A DNA stretch of 64,000 nucleotides, from contig NC_052476.1 of NCBI RefSeq assembly GCF_009730915.1, positions 21,557,257 through 21,621,256 on the forward strand, given 5' to 3'. The position numbers and the translations under genes are program-made. Positions 34,156-46,500 of the stretch are shown piece by piece. The stretch comes from Dioscorea cayenensis subsp. rotundata (taxonomy: Eukaryota > Streptophyta > Magnoliopsida > Dioscoreales > Dioscoreaceae). Position 1 is the stretch's first letter. Every line of letters begins with the position of its first letter. The notes beneath the pieces were generated by a model. It did not search any database. It had not been told where the DNA came from and was given only the letters and a program-made list of their open reading frames with translations.

Positions 34156-36068
34156 GATGATGTTAAAGTTAGAGAAGAGTACATGTGAATATATATAGAG
34201 AAAGAGGGAGAGGGAGAAGTGCAAGGGAACTTGGGAGGTGGAGGGGGTAACACACTAGTGTGTGCTTTATTATTTATTTATTTATTTATTTATTATGGCA
34301 TGCTTTTTGATGGGTTGATTTTTGGAATTTATTTTGTATTGTTTATTATTGTTGTTAATATTTGTGCCGGCCTTTTAGAAAGATAGGCTTTTTGTGTTTT
34401 TTTTTTTATATATAAAATTTATGGTGGGAATGGTTTGTGTTTCAGCTTCTTGTTGTCTAATCTTGTTGGATGTTGTGGGAATAGTTCAACGCTATATGTT
34501 GGCTTGATTTTTCTTTTTCTTTTTTTTTTTTTAATGTAAAATTTTAAATTTTATAGAAAATTATTATTAATATTATTATTATTAATTAATAGTTAATTTA
34601 TGATATAATTCACATATGAGATATTTAATTTGATATTAGTTGGGATTAGGAATAAGTGTTAAATTTCTTCTCTTATTTTTTTCAATTAATTTTGATTTTA
34701 ATCTTCAACTACTACTTTAGTTGCTAATCTTTTTTATCAAGCTATATATGTCTTTGCTCCACGTGGAGGGCTTTAGAATGTCTAAGAGATTTTTTTTCCC
34801 TTTTTTAGTCTTAATCAATGATAAATCAAATGATTAAGACAAGCTATCAATTAAAATGTGATTAGTTGGGAAATAATATCTTCTTTAATTTGCATTATAT
34901 ATAATTATTTTTTAAAACATGAATTATTTAACATTAAAAGCATGCAAATCTATAATTATTGAAAGTATTATGATATTATCCATTCAATTAAGTTTTGTAT
35001 ATTAGTTGTCGGCAAAGTAGTACTATGAGTTTTGTAGTCTTGTCTCCAATTTTTTGGTCAACATGACAAAGACTTTCACTTTATTTAAAACACTAATTAA
35101 TTAAATATTTGCATCGAACCACTAATTGCATATTAATGATACATTCAAGAAGATAATTAAGAGTCATTAAAAAATTAAGGAATTAATTAATCGGACGGCA
35201 CGTGCATAGTGAATAAAAAATACGGTTTAGTAACAAGGCATAGAAGGCATAGAAATAAAAGAATACGATGACTTTTGATGTCTTTTTTGATGTCCTCATA
35301 GGATATGAGTAGGGATTGGATTGCCGACCTCTGAGTCACCGACATAAATAACAAGCGGGATTATCGAGTTGATTATATAATTAAAAGAGAGTTAATGTTG
35401 ATGCTTTGTTAGACAATGAAGGGGTGGAGTTAATTAGGGGAGGTTGATGGGATTAATGAAAAATTAAGGGGGGATTAAAAAGGACTAATGGTGTGGACAT
35501 GGAGGAGGTTGGATGTTGGAAAAGGTGGTACCAAAAAGGAAAAGAGCTTAACCATAACTTTGGATTGGAGCATGAATATAACCATAATTAGATGAGTGTT
35601 TGGTTTTGGAATAAGTTTAGATAAAATTATGTATTTTATCATCACCGACTAAATATATATATATATATTGAAATAATTTAAAATTATATAATTAATAAGC
35701 AAATACAAAAGTATAAATGTCATTCATTAATTAATAATAATTTATTTTGATTAGTTAGTATTGTTAGGTAAGGAAAACTCCAATTTATTTGAGATCAAGA
35801 TATTTAGTCCTCACCTATTATAGCTTAATGTTAAAATTTTTAATGTAATTTAGAAAATGTTTATTTTCGTTGATATTAGTTAAGTGCAAATCTAGATCTT
35901 TTCAAGCTAAATTTAAACACTAAAACCATGCCTCAATATATTATGATTTAATTTTAATTAGTAATAAAGTTAAACAAAATATTTGTTGAAGTTTATTTAA
36001 TTTTTTTCCATATGAACTAATTTAATTAACATGCTTATACAAAATTAACTAAAGTCAAAAGTTCACAC

Positions 36069-36099
<31 letters not shown>

Positions 36100-37954
36100 T
36101 AGCTTTTTACTATCATGTGAGGGATATGGAATTTGCTTTTGTTGTCAACAATAATTTAAAATTTACCAATTACTTTGTGTTTAATTAATATTTATTTATT
36201 AATTAATTTTTATAGAATATCAATAAGTCATGTTAGAAATATATATAAGTGTGAAGTTAATACTATAACACATATGTCTTCTCAATTTATTTGAGCTGAG
36301 ATTTGAACATGCATTTTCAGCATGATATAAACACCCTACGCAGGACTCAATATCTGTAGACCAAATAATAATTGGGAAATAAAATTTATTAAACGTTGAG
36401 AGGTGAAAAAATTTATTGATTTATAAATAAATATTATTTTAATTTATGAGAATGGAATTATTGGCAGACAAGTGTTTGAGGATTGATTGACTGCATTCAC
36501 GTACAAAAAAAAGTTTCACCTGACCCATCATCATCTTCTTCCTCGTACACTCAAAAACACAAGACAGACTGCACTTCTTTGTTGTTTTTGTTGTTTTTGT
36601 TGTTTTTGTTGTTTATTACTATTATTATTATTTTCCTTTTGTTAATTTTGTTTTTCCTTTGGAAGCAATTCAAATAAAATTTTATTAATATATATATTCA
36701 TATTAATTTTGATCAAATGTGAACATTGAAAAACAAAACAAAAAGATGATATTCTTTATTAATACAAGAGAGAAAACTAACAAATTAATTAAGTTAATCA
36801 ATAGGAACAAAGAGGAGCAAAGAAGAGTAGTTTGGAATGATAATAATTAAACAGGGTCTGAATTATAAAAACTAAGACAATATCTAGAGAAAAGGTCTTA
36901 ATTACAAGGCCAAAAAGAGGGTGGAAATGATATATGTATATATATATATATAGTATGAAATGTGTGAAAAATTAAAGCTCATATAGTATATGATAGCACA
37001 ATATATATGGCATGATTAAATAGAGAATAGTAATTAGCTTTGATCATGAACATGAAGATTGTTATTGTTGTTGATGAAGTTGAATTTCATGAAGCCTTGA
37101 GACCAAAATTTGTTACTTGTTCCGGAAATCCTGCAATGAATGTAGAGATTGAAAGAAAAAAGGAAATAATTAGTTGTTTATATGTGAATTATGAAACCAA
37201 GTAATTGTTTGGAATTATTAACAAATTTTGATAAATAAAGATTAATTCTTTGTTCCGCATATACAATACAATACAAGACAATGCCTTTTGAGATTGAGAA
37301 GGTGAGAGTTAAAGAAAGATATCAACAGCAGTTGAGCAATTAATTAAGATACATGACTTCCATGCAGAAAATCGAGAGTTTGGCTGTCTCTTAATTTATA
37401 GTTGAAGAATAATAAAATTTATAGTACTCAATCGCCTGCACATACGCATGCATGCATGCAATTGTGCCATCTTTATTTGACGTATGTATCTATACATCTT
37501 ACCTTACCTTCAAATGAGTCCAATTCTAGTTTGTTTTTCAAACTTAATTACTGTCAAATTTGATTCTGGTCTCATAAACATATATATATATAATAAGTGG
37601 GCTCTCAATCAGACACATGAACTAGTCATGGAAGTTGAGGGAAAGAAGACAGATGTATATATATATATATATAGATATAGATATATATCAAGATTGATTC
37701 AATGGAAAACAGAACACAAAACAGAGATGAAATAAAAAGCATATGCATATCCATCTGAAAGACCAAATTCCAAATAATATGCACTTCTATTGACACACAT
37801 CAAACATATAACTCCATGATATAACAGTTGAAGTTCATTAATTGATTTAATCAACCTCCACCATAATTACTGCAGTAATTAATCATCTAAAATTAACCAG
37901 TTTCTTAATGGTTGGAACATAAGTGTTCAAGGATTAATTTATATAACCAGCAAA
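34156..37954. other. AT-rich spacer upstream of GA2ox
   Basis: Nearly 4 kb with no recognisable gene. It holds TATT repeats (34269-34294), TA runs (35646-35668, 36073-36100, 36936-36953, 37655-37675), a 9-bp minisatellite of TTGTTTTTG (about 36579-36613) and a palindromic GCACGTGC G-box (35198-35205) about 1.1 kb upstream of the GA2ox ATG. ORFs at 36483-36677 and 37484-37735 are low-complexity and not supported. Confidence 0.5.
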
Positions 37955-38240
37955 TCAATGTCTATGCCACTGCCAAACAAGGTTCCGGGAAGACTCCATA
38001 TATTCCCTTTGGGAAAAGAAACACACAAAGAGCTTCTTATTTAAATCGACAAAGCCGATATTAAGTGAACCATTGAAGAGAAAAAATCTGGAATTTGGGA
38101 CAATGGCACCATTAGGATGAACCACAAAGTCTTGTAGGATATCTGGATCACCAGCCAGCTGCAAACTTATGATCATGAAGGTCAACAGAAGTGATACAAT
38201 ATTGGTGTTGCATTCTTTGAGAGGGCACCATTGTTTCTTC
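37955..38240 (-). pseudogene. Germin-like protein fragment
   Basis: Read on the minus strand, a hydrophobic segment resembling a secretory signal (IVSLLLTFMIISLQ) is followed by LAGDPDILQDFVVHPNGAIV and NSRFFLFNG, closely resembling the mature N terminus of germin-like cupins (DPD..xDF...FF.F.G). The conserved cupin boxes with metal-binding HxH...E are absent downstream, and what follows does not look like germin. No ATG is in frame with the signal; the nearest upstream ATG (about 38239) is one frame off. I read it as a truncated pseudogene. The match is short and made from memory of the family. Confidence 0.35.
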
Positions 38241-38515
38241 TAATTGATCATGGCCTTGACTTTGATAGTTAGCAGTTGTAAATAGTCTCCTGTGCATGCA
38301 CCATCCTTTTGATGATCACACCAATGAATGGGTTTTCTTTGTTTTTACTGCTGTGCACAATGGCAATTAAGATCCAAGCAGGAAAAATCATTAATATAAA
38401 TGGTGTATTTTCATACCTGTTTGTAATGCATAACAAAATAATAATCTACAATGCAAGAGTTCAATTAAAACTCCATAGTAATTTCTTTTTTTTTTTGGGT
38501 ATTTTGACTTGGTCA

Positions 38516-38520
38516 GCATG
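38516..38520 (+). repeat. Target-site duplication (left), GCATG
   Basis: GCATG immediately precedes the LTR start TGTGATACC at 38521 and is repeated exactly after the LTR end at 41163-41167, the 5-bp duplication expected for LTR retrotransposon integration. Confidence 0.85.
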
Positions 38521-41162
38521 TGTGATACCTGGCCCGTCACTTTTCTTCTTCTTATTTTTGTTTTCCTTGGCCATTAGGGAGGGTAGAGGATTTCCATGGC
38601 GTTTGTTGGGTTAGTTGGGGATCGTTTGAGTAATTATCAACCAGAACTTACTCACCAATGTCTTTTTCTTGAATGTACAAGGGCATTGTTGTCTTTTTGC
38701 CAAATGCTTATTCACTCTAGTCTTTGTTTTATAAGAATGAGGGTAACTTGGTCATTTCTTGAAGTCCATGGCATTTTAGTTAATGTATTGAAGCTTAAGG
38801 GGCAAAATGGTCATTTCCCCTTAAAAACCTTATCCATTCCTTTAAATCCAAGGTTGCTTATAAGCTAAGTTTCTCATTCCTTTATAAATTCTTCTCTTCT
38901 TCATCTCTAGGGCTGGTTTTCTCTTCTTCATGTCCAATCTTGTTTGAGTAGAAGCTTAGAAGGTAATGATCATTTCTTTTCATTTGTTGGGATAAGGCAT
39001 GATTCTTTCATGTTGTGCTTGTGTTTTTAGATCTTGAAATGGTTATTTAACTCTCATGCTCTTCTTTGGAATCTTGTTTTCAAGATCTTTGTAATTATTT
39101 GGCAATTTGAAGGTTGTTTGAGTTGTGAAGCCCTTGTATTTCATCTTTGTGTCCATGGAATTAGTATTCCTTTGAATTCCATGAGTTTTGATGGCATATT
39201 TGTGGAGTTTTGGTGGGAATGAGATGGATGCTAAGAGCTCAAAATGATGCCATAGATGTGTAGATTTATGTGTCTTTTAGTTGGCCATTGTATTGTTAAG
39301 AGAACTTGGTGTCTTTCCCTTGTAGTGTTGTTGAGTTTGCTCTCGGGTACTGTAGCAACCCTGGTTTTACTGTAGCACCGAGAAGCTTAAGTTGTTCTTT
39401 AATTTCTTTGGACTAGAGCAAAGCCCTAACACTTAGGACTTCATTGATAACCATTAAACCTATCTTTGAGCCAACCCTAAGATCAAGTTATGGTTGTTTG
39501 TTAGAAGGAACCTAGGGTTTCTTTGCTTGGATTTTTGTACTAACCTTGGATGTTATTTGTTGTGTTTGGAAAGGAGGTGAAGCATTGGATCGAGGCTAAG
39601 AGTTGGCCGAGGATTAGTTTGCGAGGAAGAGAAATCATCAATTTTGTGAGTGGAATTATTTAGCATAGCTTTATTAGAAGAATGCCAATAGCTATATATA
39701 TATATATATATATGTGCATATCATATTTCAAGTAAGTTTTATTGATTTATACTTGTTTGGTAATTTGGTGAATGATAATTATTGTTGAGGCAAATCTTGG
39801 ATGTCTTTTTTTGGCTTTTGTTTTGTTATCGTGGAAATTGTGATTGATATATGTATCCATGAGTTTGTGAAATCTTTATTTTGTTTGAAACTTGAGTTTT
39901 GTTATGGAAATCTTTGATTTGGTGAAATCCTAGGCTTGAAACAAATTTTGGATTGTTGAAAGGAAAAGGATTTCCATGTTGTTGCTTGTGTTGGGACTTG
40001 CAAATTATTTTGTGCTAAAAGTTTGGGCTTTGCTTATGTGTTTATCTTGTCCTCGTGCAAATGGCCGAGGTATTCTTGATTTATGATCATGGATGGATAT
40101 TGTACTCGAGTGGAGTTGTATTTTTATTGTGGTGATTGTTTTGGTGATATCCTCATCGCAGTAGGCGGTCTTCACTGCCCGACCCTATTGAGGTGGCGTG
40201 TCGGCCGGTCGATTACTACGAGGGCCGTTCGGTGGGAGTGTAGAGCCCCTGACTGGATATTCATCGGGTAGCCGGAGTCACCAACCCGGTGAACTCGATG
40301 GGTCAACGTCAAGGGCATGAGTACCTTGGCGGCTTTTGAACCTAGCCATGGCCACGGCGAAGGTTTAGAGAGTTTTCTAGACCATGTTATGTTGGGTGAG
40401 TGTTGGGTATTGTGTTTATTTATTTCAAACCCATGTTATTTTGTTGTTTTACTTGTATTTAAAACCATGCTTTATGATTTTTGTGTTGTAAACCCTAGTT
40501 GGGGTAAAAAGAGTTTTCTTGGTATTATTATGCTTTTTATTTCTCTTGAAGGCTTCTACTATATGTAATAATGTTTCTAAACTTGTGTTACTTTGGTAAA
40601 GCATTTATTTTGGTGTATTTTTCTGCTAAGGTTGTGCTAACCTCCCCTCACTGAGTAACTTGAGTTACTCATCCCTCTCTCTTTCTCCCAGTCTGTTGCA
40701 GGTAGTAGGTGTGACCGTGTGGCAGCGTACTGGGCATTTACTACTATTCTATCATCTGTTGTATTTCCTTCAGTTCATGTATGTTGTTGTTGTCATGGAA
40801 CATGTTATAAGACCTATGGATCCACTAGTGTGTAGAAAACCTTGTTGCATGGTTAGTATTTAAAATACTCTTAAACTTCGTGTATTACCATTTCCTCATC
40901 GTTATTAGGGTTGTTTCCTGTGTATTTTATGAACCTCTCGTATTTCGTGATCCTATTCTCGCTCTTGTTGTTATTGTTGTTATTCATGCCGTTGTGTAAC
41001 ATTGTTTCTTTTCTCGCTCTATATCTACGATATGTATATTGTTGAATTCCAGGTGTGTTGATTAGCCTTGCGGCATCCTGAGGGTTGAGTGGCGGGGTAT
41101 CCCTCCTCGGGATTGCTGCGGCGATTGTCGCGTCCCGTGGGCCCGCGAGTCGGGGCGTGACA
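38521..41162 (+). mobile_element. Solo LTR, 2,642 bp
   Basis: The segment begins TGTGATACCTGGCCCGTCAC and ends CGGGGCGTGACA, that is TG...CA termini, flanked by an identical 5-bp duplication (GCATG). Inside there is no gag, protease, reverse transcriptase, integrase, primer-binding site or polypurine tract, so only one LTR remains, presumably after recombination between two LTRs. A TATA-like TTTATAAAT at 38881-38889 suggests the LTR promoter and + orientation. The termini resemble long LTRs of plant Gypsy/chromovirus-type elements, but the lineage is not proven. Its GC content rises toward the 3' end (41060-41160). It ends about 0.6 kb upstream of the presumed MOS1 transcript start. Confidence 0.88.
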
Positions 41163-41167
41163 GCATG
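41163..41167 (+). repeat. Target-site duplication (right), GCATG
   Basis: Exact copy of the five bases at 38516-38520, directly after the terminal CA of the solo LTR. Confidence 0.85.
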
Positions 41168-41439
41168 ACTAGTGTTAGACCAGGGGTAAATATGTACTTA
41201 ATGTATCTCTTCATATAGAGGAGGGCAGGACAGTGTGGATGGCACTTTACTTTTAGAAAACTTTCAGTAGGTTCTCTTTTAATTATTTTTTTTGTTTTGT
41301 CGATTGTCGACTTTGTAAAAAATAAAAAATAAAATATTTAGTAAAAATGAGAACTAAATTTTACCATATTTTTCCATCAATCCAAGAAATCATAGAAATG
41401 GAATTCATATATAAATATTAAGAGCTTCAATCATCTACG

Positions 41440-41470
41440 GACGTTCACAGATTTGTAATCTGTGAACGTC
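41440..41470. repeat. Perfect 13-bp inverted repeat with 5-base loop
   Basis: GACGTTCACAGAT (41440-41452) and its exact reverse complement ATCTGTGAACGTC (41458-41470) enclose TTGTA. It lies in the promoter region of the MOS1-like gene, about 300 bp upstream of the leader exon. It could be a dyad binding site, a small transposon footprint or chance. Confidence 0.7.
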
Positions 41471-41693
41471 GCCTGGGCCATATATTAATATATATATACT
41501 GACCCTTTGAGGGGTTGTTCTCTTCTTATAATATATACGACCAGGTATGCTGGCCCGCGGGTCATGTTATCTCAATAGATATATCGATCTCAACCATCTA
41601 TCCAATTCACCGCCTTAAATTTGGACGGCTTCACGTAACGTTGCAGGTTAAAAATAAAATGCTCTGCGATACAGTGCACCGTAACTGTCACGG

Positions 41694-41703
41694 GACACGT
41701 GTC
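41694..41703. promoter_or_regulatory. Palindromic G-box GACACGTGTC
   Basis: A perfect ten-base palindrome with core CACGTG (41696-41701), the binding site for bZIP (ABF-type) and bHLH (PIF-type) factors. A second ACGT-core motif (GCCACGTAG) follows near 41727-41735. It lies about 70 bp upstream of the CT-rich start of the presumed MOS1 leader exon, a normal position for an active plant promoter element. Confidence 0.5.
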
Positions 41704-41764
41704 AATTTTAAGCCAATCAATTTATGCCACGTAGTCAACTTCCTTTTTATATTATTAATTTTTT

Positions 41765-41938
41765 TCTCTCTGCTCTTCTTGCCCTCTCAGCAATCTCTCT
41801 CCTTCGCTCGAACTCCGTCCGTTTCCTTCGTTCTTCTCCGGCGCCGGCGCCGGCGCTTCCCCACCGCCACCCCGATTCGGCGGTGCCTCCGTCGACAGTC
41901 TCTTGTTCACCATTAGAGTCCCCCGCCCTCCGCACCAG
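41765..41938 (+). promoter_or_regulatory. 5' UTR exon of the MOS1-like gene
   Basis: A pyrimidine-rich, GC-rich leader (with GGCGCCGGCGCCGGCGC at about 41841-41857) ends in CACCAG before a donor GTACGG at 41939. The matching acceptor is probably CATTTTCAG before 43471, 40 bases ahead of the ATG at 43511, giving a 1.5-kb leader intron. The start of transcription is estimated only. Short ORFs across this exon do not resemble known proteins. Confidence 0.5.
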
Positions 41939-43510
41939 GTACGGTTTTGATCTCTAGTTTTAGGGTTAGTGATTCGGTCGAGCACTTCGTCGTGGAATTA
42001 GCGTTCTTGATGATCGGGGATTATGACCATGGATTAGTTTCATTTGATGTGTTTGTCTGGATTTTTCTGAGAACCTTGATGTTGTTCTGATGAAGATCGG
42101 TGGTTTGTCGGACAACTTTGTTTATATATTCTCTTTTTCCCTGACGATCAACTTGTTTACATTAATTTTTTTTTTGGTTTGATGTGTGCTCCTGGCCTTT
42201 TATGATGGAATCATGGTTTAGTATTGCTAGGTTTTTTTGATGTCATTCAGTAACTCGTCGGCTTTCAGACAGTCCAAGAATTATTATATATTTTAGTATT
42301 GGCCAATCGATGTTTTGTGGAGTTTACCTTTTTATGGATGTACATATGGAATGAAAAATCTTGGCTTTATCTTCAGTTTTGATTGGAATAGATAGTTACG
42401 TTTTTGTCTGATTGGTGGTGCTGTGTTGTGAAGATCATGAGTCTATGTTTAGGTAGACAAATTTCTGATTTTGGATCAATTTTTAATGAATACGTTGGTC
42501 TTTGAGAGGGAGATATCTCTGGGGAGGACTGGTTCTTGATGGAATTTACATGGAGAAGGTGGTTGATAAATGATAATTTGGTTTTCTTTTCTTTTTTGGA
42601 TGAAAGATAGCAACATTATGTGAAGTTTTGTGTTGGGTCATCTCGCCTATGGGCATTGTTACGTAGGAGACATTATTTTTTGCTGGTCTTGCAGCTGTCA
42701 GAGTGTTTGGTTCATTGGATGGGAAATAACCCTATAAATTACTTCTTTGATTTACTGGAAAAGTTTGATTTGGAGTGGGCTGGTGTTTACTAGCGAGTTT
42801 TCTGAATATGTCCCTCATTATGAAAACTAGAAATAGCTTGTGAACTTGTTGTCCATGATTCTCTTTTTCCATCGGCTAACCTATGAGAACTCAAGTTTCA
42901 TATTGTGAGATTTAGCCTGTCTATTTCTCATGTTGTCTGAGTGTATTGTTATCCTGTTGACCTGTTAGTTTAGACTTTAGAGGTTCAAGTGATCATTATT
43001 GCTGTCTCAGATTTTTTTAAGTGTGAATGCCTATGATTTTGATTTACAAATAAGTTCACTGAAGCTCTCTATACCTTTCCATGTGATTTAAGATGTCTTA
43101 CAGCTACTCATATTCATTCAATAAATGTTGTATTATATATTTTTTTTCAGTGAATATTGTTCATATTTCTAACTCTATCTGATAGTGACTGCATAGACTT
43201 GTATTTTTATGTTAAATATTGCCTTTTGCTTTATCTCTGATCAAGTTCAATTTTTTCTAATGATTATATGTTTGGAATTATTGGATTTCTGGGCTTCATG
43301 GCATTGATGCTATTTTGGGATTGCTGGGAACTCTCTATTTTTAAAATGCTATAGTACTGTTATTGGTATTTGTGTGCATGAGCAAATGTGTGAGTCATTT
43401 TTATATCTTTGGTTATAACCCTATCCTGGTTTCTTTCTGAATCTCATTGCTATATATTGTGCATTTTCAGGTAGCTTTTGTCACTAAATGATTTTGACAT
43501 CATTAAAATT

Positions 43511-46500
43511 ATGGCTTCAAGTATACTGACAGGAGACCGAAGGTTTTGACTCTTGCATCACCATTTTCTTTTTGCTTTGAAGATGTTGTTGTTGTTTGTT
43601 TGTTGAAGTTATTTATTATTACTACTTGTCCTCCTACTATTATATATTATTGTGCATGTCTGTACACTGTATGAGGAAAATTAATTTGACTTAACCACTA
43701 CTAGTGACAAACCAATTCCAACTGCTAAAATGCAAACTTTTCTTCGACTTTTCAGATATGGTACTGTACGAGGAAAATTCACTGTTTTAGGGAAAGTTCC
43801 GAAACCCATCAATTTGCCAAGTCAAAAGTAAGCTTCTTATGTTTTACTGAATTCTGGAACAAGCTGTGTTCCTTTTTATGATGATTGATGTGTTCAATTT
43901 TTACCATCAAGATTGGAAAACCGTGGCTTGGACCCGAACGTGGAAATTGTTCCTAGGTGAGTTCATCATTTTATTTTATGTCTTGGTGGTGCAAACAAGC
44001 CAAAATCTATGATGATTAGATTTTTGTGAATAACCGTGGTTTGGACATTACATGATTTTGGTGCTTTGTATAGGGGTACACTTACCTGGGGCAGCAGAGC
44101 AGCCACACCAAACGCATGGGCGTCATCAGCTTCATCATCGCCTCATGCGGATGAAAATGCTAACTCACCAGTCAGAGGTCGACCTTCATCTAGTGGAAGT
44201 GGCCCACGCCCATCAACCTCTGATAGTGACAAGTCCAATGAGCTTAATTCTAAAGCATGGGGCCAGAATTCACGGCCATCATCTGCATCGGGAAGCTTTG
44301 CATCAAATCAGCTATCATTGGCTCCAAGCCGCCCTCGAAGTGCTGAATCAAGACCTGTTTGCTCACAGCTATCTCGTTTTGCTGAAAACTCAACTGAAAA
44401 TACTGTTGCATGGGTGGGAATTTATGGGAGAGAGTTTAACTGTCTTTATGGTCTATTTTATTCAATGCTTAAATTTGTCTTTCAATAACAGCCCATGCTG
44501 TTCATTACGCGGCCATTGACTGCATTCTGTGTTATGAAATTTACTGTGATCTGTTTCTTCTAATTTTTGGCCCCGTCTTTTCTACAGGGCTCTAGAACCA
44601 ATTCCAGTGGGTATGCACCGAGTTCTGGAGATTTCCCCCCACTTGGTTCTGAGAATAATTCTGAGTCTCACATGCAGCGAGGTGCTTGTCATTATAATTA
44701 AGAATTTAGTTTTGTTAGGACACTGTTAATCTGGCCAAAGTTATTTCACCCATGTCAAATGAAAGTTTGTGCATGAGGAGTTTACTGAAATGGCCAGACA
44801 TCTTAACTCTATCCATGACAAGATGCTTTGTTGAATTGCTTCTTTTATCATTTGGTATGCTCCGTGTGTTGGTTTATGTTTAATGGGGCAAGTGGAGGGT
44901 GCCTTTTGAAATGATTAATTGTATAATTTACATTATTTAATGTTTGCCTATGAGTTTTACTTATGATTTGGCATGCCAATCATAGGTCATAGTTCTCACG
45001 GGCGTCCTGCGTCTGCTTCTGGCTCATCAACACAAAATGAAAGGCCTGAGCTTCCCTGTGGTTAGTGCACACTTCATGAAGCTTCAATTGTTTTTGATCT
45101 TTCTGTGCTTTTTTACCATGATGGTCATTTTTTGTCTACTATTTCAGGAGATGTGAATGCAGACAGAGACTCAAGAAATGTTGATATGCAGTTAACAGAT
45201 TCCTATCCATATGGTCATGGTGATATCCCATTAGACATTGAGAAACGGAAGAGGGATTCCCAGCAGGGCTGGGCTTATCCAATTGCTGACATGCCACATC
45301 CCCAGTTTGGTAATTGGCATGGTCCTGAAGTTAACACTCCTGATGAAGTTTGGCATAAAGGGACAGCTGGTGGTCCATTCAGACCAGTGGGTTCTGCTGT
45401 TACTTATCCTATTGAGCATTTTGCATATTTTCGTCCTCAGATTCAGGGCCTTCTACCTAATCCACAATCTATTCCAAAACCAGGGGGTGGTCTTGGCTGT
45501 TACTACCCTGAGAACAGAGACATGCACTTCCCTCGCCAGCCACCTGATTCTTACATGATTTCTAGTCAACAGATCATCACTCTGACACCTGGAGTTCAGC
45601 AAACTCCACAGCCCATTGATGGGTGTCATGATTCTCGGGCAAATTACTTTAATTCCATTAACAGTGAAGTCCCTTGTATAGGAAGCCCTCCTGATGTCGG
45701 TTACCTATATGATGAAAAATCCAATGCTCACTTTAGAAAGTTCCATATGAGTTATTCATCTCGTGCTCCTAATACGGACAAAGAACAGGCAAAATCTGAT
45801 CAAGTAGATGAAATTCATGAAGGACAATATGTAGTTTTATTAAAACAGGATGATGATGGTGGAGATCATATTGTGCATGAGAAGAGAGAGCAATCTATAC
45901 TGTCCAATTGCCCACATTTTGAAGGAAGCAACCAGCAGGAAGCTACTTCATGTCAGGGTAATTGGAGAGCTAACAGCAGAAATGGAGAAGCTTCATCAGT
46001 ATCACCTACTCCTGGGACAGGACGGTCTTCTGAGCCTGTTAGTGATTGGGAAGGCCATTCTTCTGATGATGCCTACCTGACAAAATCATTAGGAGATTTG
46101 AATGATGTAACTGATGAGAGTTGGATGAAGAAAGAATCTAATGGTACTGCTCCTATGCATGATGAGGAACAGTATTCTGCTATAAAAAGGGACTCTAGCC
46201 TGATGGAGAAGATAGAGGTCTTAAATAACAAAGCTCGGATTGCTGACCATCATATTGAAGGTGGACAACTGTCCTCAAAAGATGCAGTGAAAACTCTGAA
46301 GGATGTTAATTTACAGGCAAAGGCTCCTGAAAAGAACACTTGTATTGGTGATACTTTAGATGGAAGTTGTCTCGCTTCTGGTATAGCTCAACCTGCATCT
46401 CATAAAAAAAGAACTTCCAATGAAGACACAGAGTGCAGGAAAGTTGTCCTTCAACCATCAGAATCACAAGTTTTTAAAAGCACCAAGTCTGGTGGTTTGG

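Noticed and set aside
37020-37136. Possible terminal exon on the minus strand ending in an Asn-rich tail (FINNNNNLHVHDQS)
   Set aside because: An acceptor-like TTCATTGCAG precedes an open frame, but no upstream exon or family could be recognised, so it was not annotated as a gene.
38521-41162. Plus-strand ORFs inside the LTR (for example 38596-38868, 40083-40271, 40317-40568)
   Set aside because: No retrotransposon or host domain is recognisable; the LTR boundaries explain the sequence better.
41515-41957. Overlapping ORFs on both strands near the MOS1 leader
   Set aside because: They reflect GC-rich leader sequence (CCGGCGCC repeats) without stop codons. Their starts lie in promoter DNA and no domain is present.
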